DNA of 64,000 nucleotides from Amycolatopsis arida (GCF_900115565.1 NZ_FOWW01000004.1:434001-498000), one strand, 5' to 3'. Positions 16,395 through 25,898 are shown, counted from the stretch's first letter. Notes: a model not told the origin generated them from the letters alone. Program-made: numbers and translations.

Positions 16395-19300
16395 GTGACT
16401 GTTGCAGGACAAGGCCAAGTGCCTGTTGGGAAGCTCCTCGGGCAGCAGCCCGCGCCACGGTCGCGGTGGCGGGCACTGGTGGAGTGGCGGGACTGGAGCC
16501 TGCCGGCGAAGCTCGCCGCGGTGACCCTGGTGCCGTGCCTGATCGCGCTCGTGCTGGGCGTGGCGACCGTGGCCAACCAGGTCGAGCGCGCCGACGGCTA
16601 CCAGCGGGTCGACCGGCTGGTGCGGCTCGACACCGAGGTGCGGACGGTGCTCGGCGCCATCCAGCAGGAGCGGGCGCTGACCACCCGGCTGCTGGCCGAG
16701 GGCACCGCGGGCAACTCGGCCGAGTTGGACACCGCCCGCGGCGCGGTGGACACCGCCGTCCCGGCGCTGGCCGCCGCGGCCGATCGGGCACTCGAGCTCG
16801 ACCCGACCCTCGCCGGCGCGCGCCAGGAGGCGACCGACCAGCTCGGCCGGCTCGGCGCGCTCCGCGATCAGGTGGCGGCCGGCCAACTCGGCCCCGCGCA
16901 GGCGATCACCGAGTACGCCGCCGTCACCGGCACGCTGCTCCGGCTGGACGCCGCCGCGGTGTCGGGGATCAGCGACGCCGAGATCGGCCGCACCCCGCGG
17001 GCACTGCACGCGTTGACCGCCGCCGGCGACGAGCTGTCCGTGGAGCGTTCCTTCGTCGACTACGCGCTCTCCCGCGGCACGCTCACCCCGAGCGAGCTGA
17101 ACCAGCTGCGCTCCACGGAGGTCCGGTTCACCGACCGGCTGGCCGACTTCCGCGCCGCCGCCACCGACGAGCAGCGGCGCGCCTTCGACGCGGCCGTGCC
17201 CGGCGCCGCGCTGGAGGCCCGCGACCGGCTGGTCGCGACCGCCCTCGGCGCGCAGGGCGGCGACGGGCAGGCGGTCGCCACGATCCCGGCCCAGGAGTGG
17301 GCCGACGCCTCGGGCGCGGTGGCCGCCGGGATCGCGGACGTGGCCTCCGGCATCGGCGACCGCCTCGCCGCCACCTCGGCCGAGCTGGTCGACGGGTCCA
17401 GCAGCGCGGCGGGCGTGCTGTCGGTGCTGCTGTTCGCCGCGTTCGTGCTGGCCGCCGCGGTCGTCTTCGTGATCACCCGGCACCTGCTGCGCTCGCTGCG
17501 CAAGCTGCGGGCCAGCGCCCTCGACGTCGCGGAGAACAAGCTGCCCGCCGCGGTGCACGACATCCAGGAGGGCCGCCCGCGGGGTACCGAGGTGGAGCCG
17601 ATCGGCGTGCACGCCGGGGACGAGATCGCCGAGGTGGGCCGCGCCTTCGACGCGGTGCACCGGCAGGCGCTGCGGCTGGCCGCGGAGCAGGCCGCCATGC
17701 GCGCCGGCTACAGCAGCGTGTTCGTCAACCTCTCCCGGCGCAGCCAGAGCCTGGTGCAGCGGCAGCTGCAGCTGATCGAGCGGTTGGAGCGCGACGAGCA
17801 GGACGCCGACCAGCTCGCGACGCTGTTCCAGCTCGACCACCTGGCCACCCGGATGCGGCGGAACAACGAGAACCTGCTGGTGCTCTCCGGCGCCGAGCCG
17901 AGCCGCCGTTCCGGTCAGCCGGTCACCACGACCGACGTGCTGCGCGCGGCGGTGTCGGAGATCGACCAGTACCAGCGCGTCGTGGTGCGCACCCCTCCGG
18001 AGGCGAAGGTCGTCGGCTACGCCGCCAGCGACCTGATGCGGCTGATCGCCGAGCTGCTCGACAACGCCACCGCGTTCTCCGCGCCGGACACCCAGGTGGA
18101 CGTGGTCAGCCGGCTCACCGACGACGGCGCGCTGGTGATCGACATCCTGGACAAGGGCATCGGCATGAACGAGGCCGAGGTGGCCGAGGCCAACGCCCGG
18201 CTCACCGAGGCCGGGTCGCTCGACCTCGCCACCTCGCGGCGGATGGGGCTGTTCGTCGTCGGCCGGTTGGCCAGCCGGCACCGTATCGGCGTGGCGCTGC
18301 ACGGCGGCAAGGACATCGTGGGCATGCGGGCGACCGTGACCGTGCCCGCGGAGCTGGTGCTCGACGCGCAGAGGCAGCCGGAGCCCGTGGAGCCCGCCGC
18401 TCGGCCGCAGCCCGGTGCGCAGCTGCCGCGCCGCCGGCCGACCAACGGTGCGGTCCGTCCCGGGCTGATCGAGCAGCGGCTGGCGGGCCAGGCGCCGGAG
18501 CCGTCCGCGGCCTCCACCGGCAACGGCGTGGCGCCGGCCCAGCGCACCGCGGGGCCGCCCACGGACATGGAGGTCTCCGGCACCGCGCTGTTCAGCCCGA
18601 TCGAGCGGGACGACCCGGCGCCGCGCCCGGCCGGGCCGCCGCCGGTCCCGGCGGCCGGCCCCCCCGAGCCGCGCCCCGCCCCGGACGCCGCGGGGACCGC
18701 AACCGGGCAGCCGGGCGAGGCGGAGCGGCCGGACCCGGCAGCCGGCTCGGTGACCGGGGAGATGGCGGCCGGCGACGTGGCGGCCGCCACGGCCGAGAAG
18801 AACGCGACCGAGCGCACCACCGAGCACGGGACGGTCGACCACGGGACAGCCGGGCAGGACGCGACCGGGCAGGACGCCGGGACCGCGGCCACCCGGTCGC
18901 CGACCACCCGGCCGCCGACCCGGCGGGCGGGAGCGCCCCGGCCGCGGCCGGGGCGGGGCGCCGAGGAGGCACTGCCGGCGGGCCGGGAGCTGTTCGAGGC
19001 CGGCGGCACGACGGTCAGCGACTGGTGGAGCGCCGCCACGGCGGCCGAGGCCGAGCGCGCGCGGCGAGCGGTGCCCGCGGCGGAGGAGACGACGCCGATC
19101 TTCGACGCCACCCTGTCGGCCTGGTTCCGGTCCGCCTCCGAGCCGGCGAAGCGCGAGTCCGACCCCGGGCGCACCGACAGCTGGGCCTTCGCCACGGACG
19201 AGAACTGGCGCACCGTGCAGGCGGTGACCCAGGCCGCGCCGTCCACCTACACGGAGGCCGGGCTGCCCCGGCGCCGGCGGGGTGAGCAGTTGTTGCCGGG

Positions 19301-20129
19301 CAGCGCGGGGCCGGCGGCCGACCGGACCGGGGCCGGGGACGCGGCGGCTTCCCCGCCCTCCTCGTCCGCCTCCGCTGCCTCGTCCGCCTCGTCGGGGGCG
19401 CGGCCGAGCCGGGCGCCGGAGGAGGTCCGCGGCCGGCTCAGCAGCTTCCAGCAGGGCGTCAACCGCGGGCGGCGGCGGAGCCACGCGGCCCGACCGGACG
19501 GGCCCGGCGCGGGCACCGGATCGACCGGGCCGCCCGGGGCGACCGGGTCCGGCTCCGCGGCGGCCACCGGACCCGGTGGCGCGCGGGGCCCGGGCGCGCC
19601 GGACTCCGCGGCGCGGGGCACCCGGCCACGGGACCAGGCGGGGATTCCGGTCCAGCAGCCGCCCCAGGGTCCGGCGGAGTCCGAGGGCAGGGAGGCCACC
19701 GAGACCACGGAAGCCACCGAGGCCACGGAGACCATCGAGGCCACCGAGGTCATGGGAGCCACCGAGGTCATGGGAGCCACCGAGGCCGCGGGGGCCGCCG
19801 AGGCCGGTGCGTCCCGGGACGAGGCGGCCCGGCCGACCGAGTGGAGCTTCGCCGCCGACGAGCGGATGCGGGCGGCACGGTCGGCGTCCGCGGCGCCGTC
19901 GAGCTACACCGAGTCCGACTACACCGGAGCCGGACTGCCCCGCCGCCGGCGGGGCGAGCAGCTGCTGCCCGGCAGCGCCGGCCCGCCGACCCCGGCGCGA
20001 TCGCCGCGCCGCGACCCGAACGACGTGCGGGGCCGGCTCAGCAGCTTCCAGCAGGGCGTCCGTCGCGGCCGGCACCACACGGCGCCGCAGCCGGAGGACG
20101 GGAATTCCGAGAAAGTGGAGGGTGAATGA
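16395..20129 (+). CDS. cvnA: Conservon sensor histidine kinase (NIT domain, CvnA)
   Basis: 1244 residues from GTG 16395 (GGGAG 8 bases upstream). First span LAAVTLVPCLIALVLGVATV, extracytoplasmic nitrate/nitrite-sensor-like domain (VLGAIQQERALTTRLLAEG), second span near 335-360, HAMP-like linker, FVNLSRRSQSLVQRQLQLIE dimerisation helix near 442, and a HATPase domain (ELLDNATAFSAPDT, DKGIGMNEAE, GLFVVGRLA). No phospho-acceptor His of the standard H-box is obvious, as in other CvnA proteins. A long Pro/Ala/Glu-rich tail follows. It contains two copies of a module, AGLPRRRRGEQLLPGSAGP followed by VRGRLSSFQQGV (first copy DNA about 19178-19487, second about 19841-20082). First gene of a four-gene conservon; partners are the roadblock protein, DUF742 protein and GTPase. 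Confidence 0.88.
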   Translation: MTVAGQGQVPVGKLLGQQPAPRSRWRALVEWRDWSLPAKLAAVTLVPCLIALVLGVATVANQVERADGYQRVDRLVRLDTEVRTVLGAIQQERALTTRLLAEGTAGNSAELDTARGAVDTAVPALAAAADRALELDPTLAGARQEATDQLGRLGALRDQVAAGQLGPAQAITEYAAVTGTLLRLDAAAVSGISDAEIGRTPRALHALTAAGDELSVERSFVDYALSRGTLTPSELNQLRSTEVRFTDRLADFRAAATDEQRRAFDAAVPGAALEARDRLVATALGAQGGDGQAVATIPAQEWADASGAVAAGIADVASGIGDRLAATSAELVDGSSSAAGVLSVLLFAAFVLAAAVVFVITRHLLRSLRKLRASALDVAENKLPAAVHDIQEGRPRGTEVEPIGVHAGDEIAEVGRAFDAVHRQALRLAAEQAAMRAGYSSVFVNLSRRSQSLVQRQLQLIERLERDEQDADQLATLFQLDHLATRMRRNNENLLVLSGAEPSRRSGQPVTTTDVLRAAVSEIDQYQRVVVRTPPEAKVVGYAASDLMRLIAELLDNATAFSAPDTQVDVVSRLTDDGALVIDILDKGIGMNEAEVAEANARLTEAGSLDLATSRRMGLFVVGRLASRHRIGVALHGGKDIVGMRATVTVPAELVLDAQRQPEPVEPAARPQPGAQLPRRRPTNGAVRPGLIEQRLAGQAPEPSAASTGNGVAPAQRTAGPPTDMEVSGTALFSPIERDDPAPRPAGPPPVPAAGPPEPRPAPDAAGTATGQPGEAERPDPAAGSVTGEMAAGDVAAATAEKNATERTTEHGTVDHGTAGQDATGQDAGTAATRSPTTRPPTRRAGAPRPRPGRGAEEALPAGRELFEAGGTTVSDWWSAATAAEAERARRAVPAAEETTPIFDATLSAWFRSASEPAKRESDPGRTDSWAFATDENWRTVQAVTQAAPSTYTEAGLPRRRRGEQLLPGSAGPAADRTGAGDAAASPPSSSASAASSASSGARPSRAPEEVRGRLSSFQQGVNRGRRRSHAARPDGPGAGTGSTGPPGATGSGSAAATGPGGARGPGAPDSAARGTRPRDQAGIPVQQPPQGPAESEGREATETTEATEATETIEATEVMGATEVMGATEAAGAAEAGASRDEAARPTEWSFAADERMRAARSASAAPSSYTESDYTGAGLPRRRRGEQLLPGSAGPPTPARSPRRDPNDVRGRLSSFQQGVRRGRHHTAPQPEDGNSEKVEGE

Positions 20130-20575
20130 CCTCGCCGGACAATGCACAGCCGCAGAACCAGTTCGGATGGCTGGTCAACGACTTCGCCGAACGGGTGCCG
20201 GGTGTCGCGCACGCGGTGGTCGTCTCCGCCGACGGCCTGCTGCTCACCGCGTCGAACCGGCTTCCGCTGGACCGGGCCGACCAGCTGGCCGCGGTGGCGT
20301 CCGGGCTGGTGAGCCTGACCCAGGGCGCGGCGCGCTGCTTCGAGGCGGGCGCGGTGAACGAGACCGTGGTGGAGATGGAGCTGGGCATCATGATCCTGAT
20401 GTCCATCAGCGACGGCTCCTGCCTGGCCGTGCTCGCCGCGCCGACCTGCGACATCGGGCAGGTGGCCTACGAGATGACCCTGCTGGTGGACCGGGTCGGC
20501 CAGATCCTCACCCCGGAACTGCGCGCCCAGTTGCAGGGTGCCGGGGGCTCACTGATCGGCGAGCCGGTGGGATGA
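20126..20575 (+). CDS. cvnB: Roadblock/LC7 domain protein (CvnB)
   Basis: 149 residues, a single roadblock/LC7 domain (FGWLVNDFAERVPGVAHAVVVSADGLLL, then LAAVASGLVSLTQGAARCFEAG and LAVLAAPTCDIGQVAYEMTLLV). These proteins act as GTPase-activating or scaffold partners of the conservon G protein. The ATG overlaps the kinase stop (ATGA) and the DUF742 gene starts 7 bp after its end, so the unit is tightly coupled. Cytosolic; no odd residues seen. Confidence 0.92.
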   Translation: MTSPDNAQPQNQFGWLVNDFAERVPGVAHAVVVSADGLLLTASNRLPLDRADQLAAVASGLVSLTQGAARCFEAGAVNETVVEMELGIMILMSISDGSCLAVLAAPTCDIGQVAYEMTLLVDRVGQILTPELRAQLQGAGGSLIGEPVG

Positions 20576-20582
20576 TGCCGCG

Positions 20583-21206
20583 ATGAGCACGGGACCGGGA
20601 CCACACGGTGCGGACCCGGCGCGCCGGCAGCCCCCCGCAGTGCCCGATTCGGACGGCGCCGGACACCGGGAGGAGAGCACGTTCGCCGACGTGCTCAACT
20701 CGCTCACCCTGGATTCTGGGCGTGGTCGTCGCAAGCGCAGCAGGAACCGCGGTGCGGACACCGCGGGATCGCCCGACCCGGCACCGGTCGACGACCAGGT
20801 CGACCCCGGGACCCAGACCGGAGAGGAGCTGCCCGTGTCGGCCGAGGCCATACCCCTACCGGCGGCGGAGGAGACGGGGTTCGTCCGTCCCTACGCCATC
20901 ACCGGGGGCCGTACCAAGCCGAGCCACACCCTCGAGCTGGAGACGCTGATCTCCACCAGGGACGTCACCGGGGTGACGCCGGAGCTGCTCGAGCACCGCG
21001 CCATCATTGAAGAATGCCGAACCCCGCGCTCGGTCGCCGAGATCGCCGCCACCCTGGAAGTCCCGATCGGTGTGGCGCGCGTGCTGATCAGCGACGCGGC
21101 GGACGCCGGGCTGGTCACGGTCCACCGGACCGTGACCGGCAGTGAGGGCGCCGAGGAACACCTGATTTTGATGGAAAGGGTTTTGAGTGGACTCCGTCGG
21201 CTATAA
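20583..21206 (+). CDS. cvnC: DUF742 protein (CvnC)
   Basis: 207 residues. The first 95 residues are a low-complexity Pro/Asp/Gly-rich extension containing a basic patch (GRGRRKRSRN). The C-terminal half is the DUF742 domain (FVRPYAITGGRTKPSHTLELETLI, then SVAEIAATLEVPIGVARVLISDAADAGLV), a winged-helix-like fold found in conservons. DUF742 proteins are usually shorter, so the N-terminal extension is a local feature. Its end overlaps the GTPase start by 20 bp. Confidence 0.9.
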   Translation: MSTGPGPHGADPARRQPPAVPDSDGAGHREESTFADVLNSLTLDSGRGRRKRSRNRGADTAGSPDPAPVDDQVDPGTQTGEELPVSAEAIPLPAAEETGFVRPYAITGGRTKPSHTLELETLISTRDVTGVTPELLEHRAIIEECRTPRSVAEIAATLEVPIGVARVLISDAADAGLVTVHRTVTGSEGAEEHLILMERVLSGLRRL

Positions 21207-21798
21207 GGCACCGCGGGAGACCGCCTCGTCGACCATGACCTCGGCCAAGATCGTCGTGGCCGGCGGCTTCGGCGCGGGCAAGACGACGTTCGTGGGCTCG
21301 GTGTCGGAGATCGTTCCGCTGACCACCGAGGCGATGATGACCGCCGCCAGCACGGGCATCGACGACCTGGAGGCCACTCCGAACAAGGCGACCACCACGG
21401 TGGCGATGGACTTCGGCCGGGTCTCGCTGGACGAGGACCTGATCCTGTACCTGTTCGGCACGCCCGGCCAGCAGCGGTTCTGGTTCATGTGGGACGACCT
21501 GGTGCGCGGCGCGATCGGCGCCGTCGTGCTCGTCGACACCCGCCGGCTCGCGGACTCCTTCGCGCCGGTCGACTTCTTCGAGGACCGCGGGCTGCCCTAC
21601 ATCATCGGGGTGAACACCTTCGACGGCGTGCTGCACCACGACCTGAACGACGTGCGGGAGGCGCTGTCGGTCGACCCGGGCACGCCGGTGGTGCGCTGCG
21701 ACGCCCGCGACCGGGAGTCGACCAAGCAGACGCTGATCACCCTGGTCGAGTTCGCCATGCGGCAGTGGATCGCCCGGCGGTCCACGGTGGCGCGGTAA
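21187..21798 (+). CDS. cvnD: Conservon GTPase (CvnD)
   Basis: 203 residues, small Ras-like/MglA-related GTPase. G1 P-loop GGFGAGKTTFVGSVSEI near residue 26, switch region with the conserved GTPGQQRFWFMWDDL (G3), and VNTFDG in place of the G4 NKxD motif, as is usual in this family. It should cycle between GDP and GTP and relay the kinase complex signal. GTG start within the end of the DUF742 gene. This is the last conservon gene; icmF starts 82 bp downstream behind an AT-rich gap. Confidence 0.92.
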   Translation: MDSVGYKAPRETASSTMTSAKIVVAGGFGAGKTTFVGSVSEIVPLTTEAMMTAASTGIDDLEATPNKATTTVAMDFGRVSLDEDLILYLFGTPGQQRFWFMWDDLVRGAIGAVVLVDTRRLADSFAPVDFFEDRGLPYIIGVNTFDGVLHHDLNDVREALSVDPGTPVVRCDARDRESTKQTLITLVEFAMRQWIARRSTVAR

Positions 21799-21880
21799 CC
21801 CGACCCGGTCGTTGCGATGAGATGGCCGTCACGTCGCGCCTGGGGCTGCAAATAGTAGGAAGTCCAAGTATTTTAGGGGT

Positions 21881-24800
21881 ATGAGCGCGCACCTGCACCG
21901 GCCAGAGAACCCCGTCCGGTTCGTCACCGCGTCCAGCCTCTTCGACGGCCACGACGCGTCGATCAACATCATGCGGCGGATCCTCCAGTCGCAGGGGGCG
22001 GAGGTGGTGCACCTCGGGCACAACCGGTCGGTGGACGAGGTGGTCACCGCGGCCATCTCGGAGGACGTGCAGGGGGTGGCGATCAGCGCCTACCAGGGTG
22101 GGCACGTCGAGTACTTCAGCTACCTGGTCGAGCTGCTCGCCGAGCGCGGCGCCGGGCACGTGAAGGTCTTCGGCGGTGGCGGCGGGGTGATCGTCCGCGA
22201 GGAGATCGAGCTGTTGCACTCCCGCGGCGTGGCGCGCATCTTCTCCCCGGACGACGGGCTCGAGATGGGCCTGCCCGGGATGATCAACCACATGATCCGC
22301 GAGTGCGACGTCGACCTGGCGGCCGAGCAGCCGCACTCGGTGGACGAGCTGGTCGCCGGTGACGTTCCCACCCTCGCCAGGGTGGTCACCCAGCTCCAGC
22401 AGGACGTGCTGCCCGCCGAGTGGCGCGCGGCGATCGACGAGACCGCCGCGGCGCGCACCGTGCCGGTGCTCGGCATCACCGGCACCGGCGGTTCGGGCAA
22501 GTCCTCGCTCACCGACGAGCTGATCCGCCGGTTCCGGCTCGACCAGGAGGACAAGCTGCGGATCGCCGTGCTCGCGGTGGACCCCACCCGGCGCAAGGGT
22601 GGCGGCGCGCTGCTCGGTGACCGGATTCGGATGAACAGTCTGGACGGCGCCTCGCCGGTGTACTTCCGCTCGCTGGCCACCCGTGGCACGGCCGGGGAGA
22701 TCCCGGTCGGCCTGGACGAGGCGGTGCGGGCCTGCAAGGCGGCCGGCTACGACCTGGTGATCGTGGAGACCCCCGGCATCGGCCAGGGTGACGCCGGCAT
22801 CGTCGAGCACGTCGACTTCTCGCTGTACGTGATGACGCCGGAGTTCGGTGCCGCGTCGCAGCTCGAGAAGATCGACATGCTCGACTTCGCCGACGCGGTG
22901 GCGATCAACAAGTTCGAGCGCCGCGGCGCCGAGGACGCCCGCCGCGACGTGGCCCGCCAGTTGCTGCGCAACCGCGAGGAGTTCGGCGCCTCCTGGGAGG
23001 ACATGCCGGTCTTCGGCACCAGCGCGGCGAAGTTCAACGACGACGGCGTCACCGCGCTGTACCAGCACCTGCGCGACGCGCTCGCCGAGCGTGGCCTCTC
23101 GGTGTCGGCCGGGGTGCTGCCGGCGGTCGAGGGCAAGGTCTCCACCGACGCCTCCACGGTCATCCCGCCGTCCCGCGAGCGCTACCTCGCCGACATCGCC
23201 GAGACGGTACGTGCCTACCACGCCCGCACCCGGGAGCAGGCCGAGGTGGTCCGCCGGCGCGAGCACCTGCGGGCGGCCCGGGCGGCGCTGGCCGCCGAGG
23301 GCGCGCCGACCGGCGACCTCGACCGGCTGCTGGAGCGGGTGGAGGCCGAGGTCGATCTGGAGTCGCGGCGGCTGCTGGAGTCCTGGCCGGAGCTGGCGGA
23401 GTCCTACCGGGGCGACGAGCTGGTGGTGAAGGTCCGGGACAGGGAGCTGCACACCCAGCTGTGGCGGGACACCCTGTCCGGCAACCGCGTGCCGAGGGTG
23501 GCGCTGCCGCGCTACGCCGATCCCGGCGAGCTGCTGTCGTTCCTGCGCAGGGAGAACCTACCCGGCTACTTCCCGTACACCGCGGGGGTGTTCCCGTTCA
23601 AGCGGGAGGGTGAGGATCCGGCGCGGATGTTCGCCGGCGAGGGCGACCCGTTCCGCACCAACCGGCGGTTCAAGCTCCTGTCGGAGGAGTCGGAGGCCAA
23701 ACGGCTGTCCACCGCGTTCGACTCGGTGACGCTGTACGGGCACGACCCGGACACCCGGCCGGACATCTACGGCAAGATCGGCACCTCCGGCGTCTCCATC
23801 GCGACGCTGGAGGACATGGAGGCGCTCTACGACGGCTTCGATCTCACCGCGCCGACGACGTCGGTGTCGATGACGATCAACGGCCCGGCGCCGACGATCC
23901 TGGCGTTCTTCCTCAACACCGCGATCGACCAGCGGTTCGCGGCCTTCCGCGCCGAGCACGGCCGGGAGCCGACCGCCGAGGAGGCCGTCGAGCTGCGCGA
24001 GTGGGCGCTGCGCAACGTGCGCGGCACCGTGCAGGCCGACATCCTCAAGGAGGACCAGGGGCAGAACACCTGCATCTTCTCCACCGAGTTCTCCCTGCGG
24101 ATGATGGCCGACATCCAGGAGTGGTTCATCCAGCACGGGGTGCGCAACTTCTACTCGGTGTCGATCTCCGGCTACCACATCGCCGAGGCCGGGGCGAACC
24201 CGATCACCCAGCTCGCCTTCACCCTGGCCAACGGCTTCACCTACGTCGAGGCCTACCTGGCCCGCGGCATGGACATCGACGACTTCGCGCCGAACCTGTC
24301 GTTCTTCTTCTCCAACGGCATGGACGCCGAGTACACCGTGATCGGCAGGGTGGCCCGGCGGATCTGGGCGATCGCCATGCGGGAGCGCTACGGCGCCAAC
24401 GAGCGGTCGCAGAAGCTCAAGTACCACGTGCAGACCTCCGGCCGGTCGCTGCACGCGCAGGAGATGAGCTTCAACGACATCCGCACCACGCTGCAGGCGC
24501 TGTGCGCGCTGTACGACAACGCGAACTCGTTGCACACCAACGCCTTCGACGAGGCGATCACCACGCCGACGGAGAGCTCGGTGCGCCGCGCACTGGCCAT
24601 CCAGATGATCATCAACAAGGAGTGGGGCCTGGCGAAGAACGAGAACCCGCTGCAGGGCTCGTTCATCGTCGACGAGCTCACCGACCTGGTGGAGGAGGCC
24701 GTGCTCGCCGAGTTCGAGCGGATCTCCGCCAGGGGCGGCGTGCTGGGCGCGATGGAGACCGGCTACCAGCGCGGCAAGATCCAGGACGAGTCCATCCTGT

Positions 24801-25120
24801 ACGAACGGCTCAAGCACGACGGCTCGCTGCCGATCGTCGGGGTGAACACCTTCCGCAACCCGAAGGCCGACGAGGAGGAGACCGTCGTCGAGCTGGCCAG
24901 GGCGACCGAGCGGGAGAAGCAGTCGCAGCTGGAGCGGTTGGCCGACTTCCAGCGGCGGCACGCGGCCGACGCGCAGCACGCGCTGAAGGCGCTGCGCGAG
25001 GCCGCGACCCGGGGCGAGAACGTCTTCGACGTGCTCATGGACGCCGCGAGGGTGTGCTCGCTCGGCCAGATCACCGAGGCGTTCTTCGAGGTGGGCGGCC
25101 AGTACCGGCGCAACGTGTAG
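21881..25120 (+). CDS. icmF: Fused isobutyryl-CoA mutase (IcmF)
   Basis: 1079 residues, three parts in order. An N-terminal adenosylcobalamin-binding domain (DGHDASINIMRRILQSQGAEVV, residues about 20-140); a MeaB-type G-protein chaperone (P-loop TGTGGSGKSS near 200, DPTRRKGGGALLGDRIRMN, ETPGIGQGDAG, and NKFE at G4); and the mutase TIM barrel from about 540 (GTSGVSIATLEDMEALYDGF, SVSISGYHIAEAGANP). It interconverts isobutyryl-CoA and n-butyryl-CoA, and in some members isovaleryl/pivalyl-CoA, with the built-in chaperone loading and repairing B12. It therefore links valine and butyrate metabolism. The ATG has only AGGGG immediately before it, too close for a normal ribosome binding site, while 21849-21879 is AT-rich; leaderless or weakly initiated translation is possible. 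Confidence 0.95.
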   Translation: MSAHLHRPENPVRFVTASSLFDGHDASINIMRRILQSQGAEVVHLGHNRSVDEVVTAAISEDVQGVAISAYQGGHVEYFSYLVELLAERGAGHVKVFGGGGGVIVREEIELLHSRGVARIFSPDDGLEMGLPGMINHMIRECDVDLAAEQPHSVDELVAGDVPTLARVVTQLQQDVLPAEWRAAIDETAAARTVPVLGITGTGGSGKSSLTDELIRRFRLDQEDKLRIAVLAVDPTRRKGGGALLGDRIRMNSLDGASPVYFRSLATRGTAGEIPVGLDEAVRACKAAGYDLVIVETPGIGQGDAGIVEHVDFSLYVMTPEFGAASQLEKIDMLDFADAVAINKFERRGAEDARRDVARQLLRNREEFGASWEDMPVFGTSAAKFNDDGVTALYQHLRDALAERGLSVSAGVLPAVEGKVSTDASTVIPPSRERYLADIAETVRAYHARTREQAEVVRRREHLRAARAALAAEGAPTGDLDRLLERVEAEVDLESRRLLESWPELAESYRGDELVVKVRDRELHTQLWRDTLSGNRVPRVALPRYADPGELLSFLRRENLPGYFPYTAGVFPFKREGEDPARMFAGEGDPFRTNRRFKLLSEESEAKRLSTAFDSVTLYGHDPDTRPDIYGKIGTSGVSIATLEDMEALYDGFDLTAPTTSVSMTINGPAPTILAFFLNTAIDQRFAAFRAEHGREPTAEEAVELREWALRNVRGTVQADILKEDQGQNTCIFSTEFSLRMMADIQEWFIQHGVRNFYSVSISGYHIAEAGANPITQLAFTLANGFTYVEAYLARGMDIDDFAPNLSFFFSNGMDAEYTVIGRVARRIWAIAMRERYGANERSQKLKYHVQTSGRSLHAQEMSFNDIRTTLQALCALYDNANSLHTNAFDEAITTPTESSVRRALAIQMIINKEWGLAKNENPLQGSFIVDELTDLVEEAVLAEFERISARGGVLGAMETGYQRGKIQDESILYERLKHDGSLPIVGVNTFRNPKADEEETVVELARATEREKQSQLERLADFQRRHAADAQHALKALREAATRGENVFDVLMDAARVCSLGQITEAFFEVGGQYRRNV

Positions 25121-25136
25121 CGGGCCGGGGCCTCGG

Positions 25137-25898
25137 TCAGCCGGCGGTGTCCGTGCGCTCCGCGGTGCCCGTGCGCTCCGCGGTGCCCGTGCGCTCCGCG
25201 GTGAGCCGCCACACCGGCAGCAGGACCCGTCCCCGGTCGTCCCGGTCCAGCTCCGGCATGTCGTCGTCGGTCGCGTCCGGGTTGAGCTGGTGCATCGCCT
25301 GCCGGAGCTCCTCGGCGGTGGCCGCGGACACGTAGCCGGTCCGGTCCAGCCGGGTGATCGTCCACAGTCGACCCACCGTCTCCCGGAGGTTCGCCTCGGT
25401 GACCCGGAACGAACCGGGAAGGCCGAGCGGGGCGTCGTCCGGGAAGCAGAACAGGTGCAGCCGCGCGCCGGGTCGCGTCGCCCGGTGCAGGGCGACGACG
25501 TAGTCGTGCCGGGCCTGCTCGTCGAGGCAGTGGTAGAGCGCGCTGTCGAGAACCGTGTCGAACCGGTCAGTGAAGCCGTCCAGCCGGGTGGCGTCGGCGA
25601 CCTCGAATGTCACCTCGACACCTCGGTCCCCGGCCCGCCGCCGAGCCTGCTCGACGGCCGTCGGCGCGCCGTCGACACCGGTGACGCGCAGGCCCCGGGA
25701 GGCGAGGAAGATCGCGTTGTCACCGGGACCGCAGCCCACGTCGAGCACCTCGCCGCGGAACTCGCCGGCGTCGGCGAGCGCCACCACCGCGGGCTGCGGC
25801 TCGCCGGTGTCCCACGGGGGTCGGGGACCCAGCGGGGAGGTTCCCCGGTAGACGGCGTCGAAGTCCAGGTCGTCGAGGTTGAAGCCGGGTTCGGTCAT
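25137..25898 (-). CDS. Class I SAM-dependent methyltransferase
   Basis: 253 residues from ATG 25898. Motif I is VLDVGCGPGDNAIFLASRG near 56, followed by VTGVDGAPTAVEQAR, DATRLDGFTDRFDTVLDSALYHCL, and a long C-terminal half typical of thiopurine/tellurite-type or unspecified small-molecule methyltransferases. The last 20 residues are three near-identical hexapeptides (AERTGT) encoded by the 18-bp repeats at 25151-25204, probably outside the fold. It is transcribed toward icmF and away from the F420-type oxidoreductase gene; nothing in context names the substrate. The open frame extends upstream to 26216, but the family start is clear at 25898. Confidence 0.8.
   Translation of the reverse strand: MTEPGFNLDDLDFDAVYRGTSPLGPRPPWDTGEPQPAVVALADAGEFRGEVLDVGCGPGDNAIFLASRGLRVTGVDGAPTAVEQARRRAGDRGVEVTFEVADATRLDGFTDRFDTVLDSALYHCLDEQARHDYVVALHRATRPGARLHLFCFPDDAPLGLPGSFRVTEANLRETVGRLWTITRLDRTGYVSAATAEELRQAMHQLNPDATDDDMPELDRDDRGRVLLPVWRLTAERTGTAERTGTAERTDTAG
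25151..25204. repeat. Three 18-bp tandem repeats in coding sequence
   Basis: CCGTGCGCTCCGCGGTGC occurs at 25151-25168 and 25169-25186, with a third copy ending in A at 25187-25204. In the methyltransferase (minus strand) it encodes a repeated AERTGT hexapeptide at the extreme C-terminus. A minisatellite-like array likely to vary in copy number. Confidence 0.8.

Noticed and set aside
15162-20147. A 1661-codon open frame on the minus strand opposite the conservon kinase
   Set aside because: It is the antisense shadow of a GC3-rich plus-strand gene; only its last 152 codons (DUF485) show family motifs and a ribosome binding site.
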